Below, piece after piece: positions 8,193-14,891 of a stretch of DNA of 64,000 nucleotides (its first letter is position 1; each line of letters opens with the position of its first letter). Under the pieces are notes generated by a model. The model had not been told where the DNA came from and made no database searches. It worked only from the letters and a program-made list of their open reading frames with translations. The position numbers were made by a program, and so were the translations under genes. This DNA comes from Nocardia sp. NBC_00416 (GTDB lineage: Bacteria; Actinomycetota; Actinomycetes; Mycobacteriales; Mycobacteriaceae), in contig NZ_CP107932.1 of NCBI RefSeq assembly GCF_036032445.1, positions 6,450,501 through 6,514,500 of the forward strand, read 5' to 3'.

Positions 8193-8516
8193 ATGGCACG
8201 GATCTGGTCGGTCGTCGCGCACGCGGTGAACCTGGTTCAGCTCGCGTGGGTGGCCGCCCTGACCCTCGCCATCACTGTGGCGCTGGTGGGCGACGGGCCC
8301 ACCGCCGTGGTCGGCGCCGCGGTGGCGATCACCATTCTGCTCGGCCTGGCCGAGCAGGGCGGACGGTCCGGGCTGCGGCCACCGGCCGAATCGGCCACCG
8401 GACCCTCCCACGAGGAGCGGCGTCTGCGGGGCGCGTTCCGTCGGCAGAGCGCTCCGGACACACCTGGTCGCCCGCGCCTTCCCCGAGCACCCGGACAGGT
8501 TTCGGCCGCCGCCTGA
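8193..8516 (+). CDS. Small DUF6412-type membrane protein
   Basis: A 107-residue protein with two predicted transmembrane helices: about residues 8-32 (VAHAVNLVQLAWVAALTLAITVALV) and 36-52 (GPTAVVGAAVAITILLG). A basic cytoplasmic tail ends in a TPGRPRLPRAPGQ motif. The arrangement and the DTPGRPRPRAPG-like tail match what I recall of DUF6412 proteins, which often sit beside a second YidC gene, as here. Function is unknown; a role as a YidC-associated membrane factor is inferred from proximity only. The stop lies 122 nt before the yidC-type gene. Confidence 0.7.
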   Translation: MARIWSVVAHAVNLVQLAWVAALTLAITVALVGDGPTAVVGAAVAITILLGLAEQGGRSGLRPPAESATGPSHEERRLRGAFRRQSAPDTPGRPRLPRAPGQVSAAA

Positions 8517-8638
8517 CGCTTCGGCGTTTCGGCGGCCCGAGTCGACCTGTCCTTCGCGCCACCGCCCGAGTGTGCGGGCGTGGCGCCTTTCGCACCCGGC
8601 GCGGTTCTTCCGTGCGGTGCAGCAAATGAGGTGCTCCC

Positions 8639-9619
8639 GTGCTCGATTTCATCTATTACCCGGTATCGGCGATCCTGTGGTTGTGGCATACCGTCTTCGG
8701 GGCCGTGCTGGGTCCGGACAGCGGTTTCGCCTGGGCGCTGTCGGTGGTGTTCCTGGTCTTCACCCTTCGGCTGTTCCTGCTGAAACCCGCGATCGAACAG
8801 ATCCGCACAACCCGCCGGATGCAGGAACTGCGCCCGCAGTTGGAGAACCTGCGGACACAGTTCGCCGGTGACCGCATGAAGCAGGCGGCGGAAATGCAGA
8901 AGCTCCAGCAGGAACACGGTTTCAACCCGCTGATGGGCTGCCTGCCCGCGCTGGTGCAGCTGCCCGTGTTCCTCGGCCTGTATCACGTTCTGCAGTCGTT
9001 CAACCGCACCGGCACGGGATTCGGCAAGCTCGGCATGACCCCGGAGGCGAACGCCCGGACCGCGAACTATTTCTTCGACGTCGCCGATGTGCAGTCCTTC
9101 CTCGGGGCCCGGCTGTTCGGGGCGCCGATATCGGTCGCGATCGCCAGTCCCGAGAGCGCGCTGGATTCGTTCGCCGCCCACGGACCGGTGCCGTCACTGG
9201 CCGCGATCGCGGCGGTGGCGGTGCCGCTGATGGTGGTGGCGAGCCTCGCCACCCATTTCAACGCGCGCGCGTCGATCGCGCGGCAGGATCCGGCGGCGGC
9301 CGCGAGTCCGCAGATATCGCTGATGAACAAACTGATGCTGTGGGTGTTTCCGCTCGGCGTGCTGGTGGGCGGTCCGTTGCTGATGATCGCCATCCTGCTC
9401 TACTGGGTGGCCAACAACATATGGACCTACGGGCAGCAGCACCTGGTGTTCGCCTGGCTGGACCGCGACGAGACGCGGAAGGCAGAGCCGGCGGCCGAAT
9501 CCCTGGAACCCGCCGAAACTCATCCGCCGAGCGAGGATCCCACCACCGCCGCGCCGGGGCCGGATGCTCCGCCGGAACCCGGTGGCCCCGCGCAAGCGAA
9601 ACCGCCGGAACTGACGTAA
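8639..9619 (+). CDS. YidC/Oxa1 family membrane protein insertase (paralogue)
   Basis: A 326-residue Oxa1-type insertase with a short N-terminus. TM1 (about 30-52, SGFAWALSVVFLVFTLRLFLL) carries the conserved groove arginine. A cytoplasmic helical hairpin follows (EQIRTTRRMQELRPQLENL, then MQKLQQEHGFNPLMGCLPALVQLPVFLGLYHVLQSF). There are further TMs near 185-205 and 235-275, and a Pro/Glu-rich tail of about 50 residues. It inserts and folds membrane proteins. The start is GTG 8639 with AGGTG upstream. The housekeeping YidC of actinomycetes normally sits beside rnpA near the replication origin; this copy sits with DUF6412, so it is probably an auxiliary insertase. Confidence 0.9.
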   Translation: MLDFIYYPVSAILWLWHTVFGAVLGPDSGFAWALSVVFLVFTLRLFLLKPAIEQIRTTRRMQELRPQLENLRTQFAGDRMKQAAEMQKLQQEHGFNPLMGCLPALVQLPVFLGLYHVLQSFNRTGTGFGKLGMTPEANARTANYFFDVADVQSFLGARLFGAPISVAIASPESALDSFAAHGPVPSLAAIAAVAVPLMVVASLATHFNARASIARQDPAAAASPQISLMNKLMLWVFPLGVLVGGPLLMIAILLYWVANNIWTYGQQHLVFAWLDRDETRKAEPAAESLEPAETHPPSEDPTTAAPGPDAPPEPGGPAQAKPPELT

Positions 9620-9663
9620 TACCGGCGCGGGTCGTCGGCCGTAGGTCGACAGCGGCACGGTGC

Positions 9664-9694
9664 GCGCCCGCGGCCCCAGCGGGGTCGCGGGCGC
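9664..9694. terminator. Bidirectional hairpin terminator
   Basis: A 14-bp stem with one G-T pair and an AGC loop (GCGCCCGCGGCCCC / GGGGTCGCGGGCGC) lies between the convergent yidC-type and ABC-F genes. Confidence 0.75.
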
Positions 9695-9771
9695 GGATGA
9701 GCCGGGCTCAGAACCGCATTCGAGATCCGATGCCGACCCCGCGGGCGCCGCGAGGTCGGCGACCCGGGAGA

Positions 9772-11412
9772 TCAGGCCGCGGAATCAGGCCCCGCGACCT
9801 CGGTAAGCCGGCCGTCGGTCAACCGCAACCACCGCTGCACTCCGATCTCGGCGAGGAACCGTTCGTCGTGGCTCACCACCACGAAGGCTCCCCGGTAGGC
9901 GTCCAACGCACTTTCCAACTGCGCGACGCTCACCAGATCGAGGTTGTTCGTCGGCTCGTCCAACAACAGCAGTTGTGGAGCGGGTTCGGCGAAAAGGACG
10001 CACGCCAGGGTGGCGCGCAACCGCTCACCTCCGGAGAGCGCGCCGACCGGCAGCTGGACCCGCGATCCCCGGAACAGGAACCGCGCCAGGAGGTTCATCC
10101 GTTGCGGCGCGGGCAGATCCGGGGCGGCCGCGGCCAGGTTCTCGGCGACCGTGCGGTCGAGATCGAGCAGGTCCAGTCGCTGCGACAGATAAGCGATCCG
10201 GCCCTCGGCGCGGGTGACGGTCCCGGCCTCCGGCGTCAGATCGCCGTGGATCAGCCGCAGCAGCGTGGATTTCCCCGCGCCGTTCGGGCCCGTCAGCGCG
10301 ATACGTTCGGGTCCGCGGATCACCAGATCGGCGCCGTCGCCCGCGAAAACCGTCCGCTCACCGAAGCGGTAGCGCATCTGTTCGCCCAGGAATACGGTGC
10401 GCCCGGCCGGAACTTCGGTACCGGGCAGTTGCAGTTTTATCTGCTGGTCTTCACGGAGCGCGCGCTCGGCCCGGTCGAGCCGGTTCTTGGCGGCGTCGAC
10501 CCGGGCGGTGTGCGTCTCGTTCGCGCGCCCGGCCGATTCCTGGGCGTTGCGTTTCATGGTCCCGGCGAAGATCTTCGGCAGACCCGCGTTGCCGAGATTG
10601 CGGGCGGCGTTGCTCGCCCGGCGCGAAGCCCGTTCCCGGGCCTGCTGGAGTTCGCGTTTCTCGCGTTTGACCTCCTGTTCGGCAGTGCGAATGTTCTTCT
10701 CCGCGACCTCCCGTTCGGCCTGGACCGCGGCCTCGTATTCGGTGAAATCACCGCCGTGGAAACGGATCTCCCCGGCATGGAGTTCGGCGATCCGGTCCAT
10801 CCGGTCCAGCAGCGCCCGGTCGTGGCTGACCAGAAGCAGGCACCCGTTCCATTCGGCGAGCAGATCGTAGAGGTCGTGGCGGGCGTCCAGGTCGAGGTTG
10901 TTGGTGGGCTCGTCGAGCAGCAGGACATCGGGCCGGCGCAGCAGCTGGGCCGCGAGCCCCAGCGAAACGACCTGACCGCCGCTGAGGGTGTGCAGCCGCC
11001 GGGTGAACGTCAGCTCGCCCAGGCCGAGCCGGTTCAACTGGGCGTGTGTGCGTTCCTCGATATCCCAGTCGGAGCCGATCGTGGTGAAGTGCTCCTCGGC
11101 GGTGTCACCGGATTCGACGGCGTCCAGTGCGGCCAGGACCGGTGCGATACCCAGTAACTCGGCGACGGTCAGATCGCCGGTCAGCGGCAGGGTCTGGGGG
11201 AGATAACCCAGTACGCCGTCGACGGACACGCTACCGGCGCCGGGGCGCAGGTCACCGGCGATCAGTCGGAGCAGGGTGCTCTTGCCCGCGCCGTTGGGCG
11301 CGACCAGACCGGTTCGCCCGGTGGGCACGCTGAAGGACAGGTCGGTGAAAACCGGGGTGTCGTCCGGCCAGGAGAAGGTCAGATTCGAGCAGACGATAGG
11401 TGTATCGGACAT
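9772..11412 (-). CDS. ABC-F family ATPase, possible ribosome-protection type
   Basis: A 546-residue soluble protein with two ABC cassettes and no membrane domain. Cassette 1 has Walker A APNGAGKST (~39-47), signature LSGGQ (~142) and Walker B LLLDEPTNNLDL (~165). A charged interdomain helix pair at about 200-310 (KREKRELQQARERASRRAS...) is the P-site tRNA-interaction-motif region of ABC-F proteins. Cassette 2 has GPNGAGKST (~365), LSGGERLRATLA (~455) and LLLDEPTNNLDL. ABC-F proteins act on the ribosome; the antibiotic-resistance subgroup displaces drugs from the peptidyl-transferase centre. Resistance is not provable here, but an upstream 13-codon leader ORF and a hairpin that could mask the Shine-Dalgarno sequence resemble antibiotic-inducible attenuation. 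Confidence 0.9.
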   Translation of the reverse strand: MSDTPIVCSNLTFSWPDDTPVFTDLSFSVPTGRTGLVAPNGAGKSTLLRLIAGDLRPGAGSVSVDGVLGYLPQTLPLTGDLTVAELLGIAPVLAALDAVESGDTAEEHFTTIGSDWDIEERTHAQLNRLGLGELTFTRRLHTLSGGQVVSLGLAAQLLRRPDVLLLDEPTNNLDLDARHDLYDLLAEWNGCLLLVSHDRALLDRMDRIAELHAGEIRFHGGDFTEYEAAVQAEREVAEKNIRTAEQEVKREKRELQQARERASRRASNAARNLGNAGLPKIFAGTMKRNAQESAGRANETHTARVDAAKNRLDRAERALREDQQIKLQLPGTEVPAGRTVFLGEQMRYRFGERTVFAGDGADLVIRGPERIALTGPNGAGKSTLLRLIHGDLTPEAGTVTRAEGRIAYLSQRLDLLDLDRTVAENLAAAAPDLPAPQRMNLLARFLFRGSRVQLPVGALSGGERLRATLACVLFAEPAPQLLLLDEPTNNLDLVSVAQLESALDAYRGAFVVVSHDERFLAEIGVQRWLRLTDGRLTEVAGPDSAA

Positions 11413-11420
11413 AAATGAGA

Positions 11421-11433
11421 GACCTCTGCGGTC
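11421..11433 (-). promoter_or_regulatory. Hairpin that could mask the ABC-F ribosome binding site
   Basis: On the minus strand GACC-GCAGA-GGTC forms a short stem-loop; its right part contains the AGAGG that lies 10 nt before the ATG at 11412. Together with the leader ORF upstream it could form a translation-responsive switch (inference). Confidence 0.35.
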
Positions 11434-11523
11434 GTTCGCGCACGTATCGTGTGCCGCGAAAGATGAATGATGAACGACGGCATGGCCACGACAGCGGCGC
11501 CGTATGCGCCCAACTGGTGGCCG

Positions 11524-11565
11524 TCAGAGCCGGGTGACCCCGGCGATGTCGAGTTCACCAACCAT
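11524..11565 (-). other. Candidate 13-codon leader peptide ORF upstream of the ABC-F gene
   Basis: ATG to TGA encodes MVGELDIAGVTRL. It is preceded by purine-rich AGAGAGAGATC as a possible ribosome binding site. It lies 111 nt before the ABC-F start and downstream of a candidate -10 box (11602-11607). Ribosome stalling on such short ORFs induces several antibiotic-resistance ABC-F genes in Firmicutes; extending that to this gene is inference. Confidence 0.45.
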
Positions 11566-11601
11566 GGTCGATCTCTCTCTGCGTTCGAAAACTCCCGGTC
11601 C

Positions 11602-11607
11602 ACGGTA
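11602..11607 (-). promoter_or_regulatory. Candidate -10 box for the leader ORF/ABC-F transcript
   Basis: TACCGT on the minus strand fits TANNNT and would start transcription near 11595, about 30 nt before the leader ATG. I see no clear -35 and no AT-rich WhiB7-type element. Confidence 0.35.
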
Positions 11608-11678
11608 GCAGGCCACCCGCGCGGGCGGCCGGGCACGGATCGCCCGCGGCCGCCCGGGGACCGGCCGCGGGCGGGGGA

Positions 11679-12113
11679 TCAGAGCCTGCTGTTGAGATGG
11701 TTCTGGACGTCGCCCGGCACGGGCGGTTCGCCGCACTGGATTCCGCACCGCTGCTCGTGGGGAACCTGGGATCCGTCCTGATAGGTGCAGCTGCCGCTGT
11801 CGCAGTCGTAGTTGCGCGTGTTCGGATCCACCGGCAGGGGTTGGGAGTAGTAGGACCACGCGAAGGCGCCGGACCCCTGGACAGCCGAGCAATAGACAGT
11901 GGTGCCGTCCGCCAGGTGCCCGACCTCACCGGGCGCCTGGCAGTAGCTGTGCAGTTCCACTTGAGGATTCGGCCCGTCGGCGACGGGGGCCACGGTGGCG
12001 GCCCAGGGCAGGGCGGCTGCGGGAGCGGCGACGGAGAAGAAGAGGGCGGCGGCCCCGACGGTGGCGCCGAGAAGTCGGGGGCCGACGCGCAGGAAACGCG
12101 CTGTTGGCCTCAT
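11679..12113 (-). CDS. Secreted protein of unknown function
   Basis: A 144-residue protein with a clear Sec signal peptide: a basic start MRPTARFLRVGPR, then a hydrophobic core LLGATVGAAALFFSVAAPAAA ending near residue 34 with an ALPWA cleavage region. The mature part of about 110 residues contains six cysteines (two are CDSGSC; a RCGIQCG pair lies near the end), suggesting disulfides. I do not recognise the family. It stands alone on the minus strand, 95 nt downstream of the YbaB gene. An AT-rich segment (TAATATGTATCA) near 12166-12180 could contain its promoter. Confidence 0.75.
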   Translation of the reverse strand: MRPTARFLRVGPRLLGATVGAAALFFSVAAPAAALPWAATVAPVADGPNPQVELHSYCQAPGEVGHLADGTTVYCSAVQGSGAFAWSYYSQPLPVDPNTRNYDCDSGSCTYQDGSQVPHEQRCGIQCGEPPVPGDVQNHLNSRL

Positions 12114-12208
12114 GGGGGACGATTCCGTTCTGTCGAGTTGTCGTGTCCCCGACCCGGTCGGACTGATACATATTAGCTATCGCGGTCCGCCGGTGGCAAT
12201 GGCCGCGG

Positions 12209-12658
12209 CTAGTGCGGATCCTGCGCGCGCCCGTCCTGCTCGGTCTCGGAATCCCAGGCCGCGCCGAGTTCACGCAGGCTGTGGGCGCCCGGGACGAGAT
12301 CGGGCAGATCGGGCACCGCCTCGTCGCCGTCCAGGAGGGGGGCGGCGAGCTCGCGCCGCTGTTCCTCGGCCAGCCGCGTCGCTTCCTTGCCCACCGCGGT
12401 GACGACGCGGCTCAGCTCTTGTGCGCCCAGCCGCAGGGCATCCGGTTCGACGCGCACCTCGGCCAAGCCGCCGCTGCCGTCGACGGTCACCTCGATCAGG
12501 CCGTCGCTCGACCGAGCCGTTATCCGGGCTTGCGCCAGCCGTGCGAACACCTCCGGTACCTGCGCCTGCTGGGCCTCGAAGGTGTCGAGCATGCTCTCGA
12601 TCTGCTTGCGCATCCCGTAGTTGGCGAAACGCATTCCGTCACTTTCCCACTTGTCCAT
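12209..12658 (-). CDS. YbaB/EbfC family nucleoid-associated-type protein
   Basis: A 149-residue protein with a YbaB fold. It has an N-terminal helix (MRKQIESMLDTFEAQQAQVPEVFARLAQ, ~16-43), a beta segment with ITARSSDGLIEVTVDGSGGLAEVRVEPDALRL typical of YbaB, a helix VVTAVGKEATRLAEEQRREL, and an acidic extension. AGGAGGTG lies 5 nt before the ATG at 12658. The start lies inside the end of the preceding gene (20-nt overlap, 12639-12658), so the two are coupled. Actinomycetes carry many such stand-alone YbaB copies next to WXG100 or polymorphic-toxin loci; here the partner gene resembles an immunity protein and no toxin gene is evident. Confidence 0.8.
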   Translation of the reverse strand: MDKWESDGMRFANYGMRKQIESMLDTFEAQQAQVPEVFARLAQARITARSSDGLIEVTVDGSGGLAEVRVEPDALRLGAQELSRVVTAVGKEATRLAEEQRRELAAPLLDGDEAVPDLPDLVPGAHSLRELGAAWDSETEQDGRAQDPH

Positions 12659-14060
12659 CGGACACCTCCTCGAGTCCGTGCCGCCGGGCGAAGGCCCGTT
12701 CGAATTCGGCGATGAACGTGGCCGGGGCGATCGACGAAGTCGAATGCTCCAGCATTCCGTCGTCGGCGAGGTAGAACACGGCCCGCCCGATCGCGATCTC
12801 CCCGGCCGGTACGGGCACGTAAACCAGCCAGCCGACACTGAACCGTTCGGCGACCAGTTCCGCCAGCGGATATCCGGTGGTGTCGAGGGCGCGGCCGGTG
12901 ATGTAGTCGCGCACCCGGTCGATGGCCTGGCCGGAGGGCATCGGTTCCGGTGCGGTGGCGGTCAGGCCCGCGAGAGTGAACTGGTACAGGGCGCTGTCGA
13001 TATCGAACTGTCCCGTATCGCCGAATACCGCGACGAGTGCGGCACGGTCGACCTTGCCCGCTTCCGCCGCGGTCAGCAGCGCGGTGATCGCGTTCTGTGC
13101 GGTGTCCGGCGCCTCGATCAGACCGCCGACCAGCCCGTGCACGATCTCCGCGGTCCATACGCCGGGTATCGCCGTGGCGCAGTCGCGCGCCGACGGGGAC
13201 TGTCCGCGATACCACCGGCCGGCCTCCCACCAGTAGCAGAACGACAGCAGACCCGCCGCCGCACGTGGATTCAGCACCGGGTCGGCCACCCAATCGGGTG
13301 CGCCGCGATAGTGCTCCGGCATCGGTCCGCTCCGGTTGTATACCGCGTCGAGTTCCGGTGCTTCCCAGACTCCGCCCGAGAGAACGGCGCGTCCGTGCGT
13401 GAGTACATGAAGCGACGAACCGCCGCGACCGGCCCCCTCGAAGGTTGCGGCTCTCGGTTCGATGCGCGGACCCCAGTCGGATCCGGCGGCGACGAACGCG
13501 GCGGCAACGGTCGCCCAGCGCGCCCACATCACCGGAAACGGCGGAAACTCGTTCTCCGCCAGCGTGGGCCACACCTGGCCGGCCCGATCCGCACGCGCCC
13601 GCTCGGCGGCCTGTCGCGGGGTGCGACGCTGGCGGTCGCCGTGACCGATGTAGGCGCCGAGCCACACCGGGACCCGTTCCCGTGGAAAGGCTTCGAGATC
13701 GGCGCGATACTCCGGCGCGGGCAGCAACTGCCCTTCGGGAAACGGCTCGTCGCCGTAGTCGTAGCCGGTTTCCAGCTCGCCCATCGCGGTGAGCGCGAGC
13801 GATATCCGCCACCATGGACCGGTGCCGGCGGTCTGCACACGGTGTTCCCGCACCAGATCGATGACGGCATCGGGTGGGGGCACCGATACCGCGTGCCGGC
13901 CGTCGGAGGACACGACGGTGCCGATATGGCCGGTCACGGTGATCGCGAACACCGCGTCTATCCGCTCCCAGCCTTCGGGAGCGCAGGCGATCAGGGCGCG
14001 AACAAGGGGATGGTCGGCTGTCAATGAACCGGGGATCGATACACCGGATTCGTCGGCCAT
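12639..14060 (-). CDS. Large protein with YrhB-like (Imm35-type) C-terminal domain
   Basis: A 473-residue protein. The C-terminus (~405-460: LVAERFSVGWLVYVPVPAG, AIGRAVFYLADDGMLEHSTSS, EFERAFARRHGLE) closely resembles the YrhB/Imm35 fold used by immunity proteins of polymorphic toxins. The N-terminal ~130 residues (WWRISLALTAMGELETGYDYGDEPF) are typical of proteins found beside WXG-type toxins. The middle (~190-370) is helical and unrecognised. There is no signal peptide or TM segment, so it is cytosolic. The start at 14060 removes a spurious upstream extension that would run through the tRNA-Leu. It is coupled to the YbaB gene. An immunity role without a visible toxin is inference. Confidence 0.6.
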   Translation of the reverse strand: MADESGVSIPGSLTADHPLVRALIACAPEGWERIDAVFAITVTGHIGTVVSSDGRHAVSVPPPDAVIDLVREHRVQTAGTGPWWRISLALTAMGELETGYDYGDEPFPEGQLLPAPEYRADLEAFPRERVPVWLGAYIGHGDRQRRTPRQAAERARADRAGQVWPTLAENEFPPFPVMWARWATVAAAFVAAGSDWGPRIEPRAATFEGAGRGGSSLHVLTHGRAVLSGGVWEAPELDAVYNRSGPMPEHYRGAPDWVADPVLNPRAAAGLLSFCYWWEAGRWYRGQSPSARDCATAIPGVWTAEIVHGLVGGLIEAPDTAQNAITALLTAAEAGKVDRAALVAVFGDTGQFDIDSALYQFTLAGLTATAPEPMPSGQAIDRVRDYITGRALDTTGYPLAELVAERFSVGWLVYVPVPAGEIAIGRAVFYLADDGMLEHSTSSIAPATFIAEFERAFARRHGLEEVSDGQVGK

Positions 14061-14422
14061 ATCTGTCTGCTTCTCCTCGTGCCACGCTTCGGCACCGAGA
14101 CTGTCCGGTGGTGGAGGATCCGGCGCCGAGATCCGAAAGGCTAGCAAGCTTCTGCCCGGTGAGCGCGACGGGAACCAACTATCCCGCTGTGTATTCCGCT
14201 GCCACGGGTAGCTCCGGGATCGGGCGGGCCGCCCGGTCGGGTCCCGTCCGCGCTGCGCGGAGCCGGGGGACGGCCGGGGTGTTCGGCCCGGGACCACGGT
14301 GTCTCCGCGGCCGGTTTCCGGGGCGGCGCTCCGGTGGACTCGGCGGAAACGGGCCGGAGGTGTGACGAGGCTGCTTGCACACCGATCTCCGCCAGGAATG
14401 GTGGGAGTTGGTAGGTGAGCGG
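14061..14422. other. Gene-free gap between the immunity-like gene and tRNA-Leu
   Basis: I see no supported gene. It includes the immunity-like gene's upstream region and an imperfect inverted repeat (GGCCGGTTTCCG at 14309-14320 with CGGAAACGGGCC at 14344-14355) that might terminate tRNA-Leu transcription. Confidence 0.4.
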
Positions 14423-14504
14423 TGCGCGAGGGGGGACTTGAACCCCCACGTCCGTGGACACCAGAACCTAAATCTGGCGCGTCTGCCAATTTCGCCACTC
14501 GCGC
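14423..14504 (-). tRNA. tRNA-Leu (anticodon UAG)
   Basis: An 82-nt cloverleaf including the discriminator A. The acceptor is GCGCGAG/CTCGCGC, the anticodon stem is CCAGA/TCTGG with loop TTTAGGT (anticodon TAG), a long variable arm is present as expected for Leu, and the T loop is TTCAAGT. CCA is not encoded. Confidence 0.95.
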
Positions 14505-14622
14505 TGATGGTACGACCGTCCAAACTCTACCGGGCCCATCCCGGATCGCGAAGACGCGGGCGGGCGTTTCGTACTCGCCGGTAACCCCACCTGCGATTAT
14601 AACGATTCGGTAACTGGCAATA

Positions 14623-14635
14623 TGAGGAGTGCTCA
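14623..14635. promoter_or_regulatory. Inverted repeat 1 upstream of fas
   Basis: TGAG-GAGTG-CTCA. It shares the TGAG half-site with two other repeats in the 387-nt fas upstream region, and could be a site for a FasR-type TetR activator (inference). Confidence 0.35.
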
Positions 14636-14675
14636 CGTTCCGTTCGGGTAAGGACCGATCCTCACCTGCGCGTTC

Positions 14676-14698
14676 AAACATGAGGGAGGTTCATGTTT
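14676..14698. promoter_or_regulatory. Inverted repeat 2 upstream of fas (best operator candidate)
   Basis: Perfect 8-bp arms AAACATGA and TCATGTTT are separated by 7 nt. In mycobacteria FasR binds several inverted repeats in the fas promoter and responds to acyl-CoA. This is the strongest such palindrome here; the identity of the regulator is inferred. Confidence 0.5.
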
Positions 14699-14760
14699 CC
14701 GTCGATTCTGGTACATGAGTGCACGAATACCCGCCGGTAGGGGCTGCACTGGCAGGGAAA

Positions 14761-14778
14761 CGTGAGGATTCCCTCATG
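14761..14778. promoter_or_regulatory. Inverted repeat 3 upstream of fas
   Basis: The sequence CGTGAGG-ATTC-CCTCATG has TGAGG/CCTCA arms. It lies 114 nt before the fas start codon and resembles repeats 1 and 2. Confidence 0.4.
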
Positions 14779-14891
14779 ATTTTGTGTCATTCTCGCTGAG
14801 AGCAGGCCGACGGGTGTGGACCGCCCGCGGGCGGACTGGGAGCCGGGGAAGTCTCCGAAGACATGTCGCCACGAGAGAAAGTCGAAGCGTC

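Noticed and set aside
12639..14681. 680-codon version of the immunity-like gene
   Set aside because: The upstream 207 codons run through tRNA-Leu and a serine/arginine-rich region; the ATG at 14060 begins the plausible protein.
14784..14891. GTG at 14784 as the fas start, adding 36 residues
   Set aside because: The extra residues are arginine-rich and unlike known FAS-I N-termini, whereas the TTG at 14892 aligns with the mycobacterial start. The longer frame would also place the start next to regulatory repeat 3.
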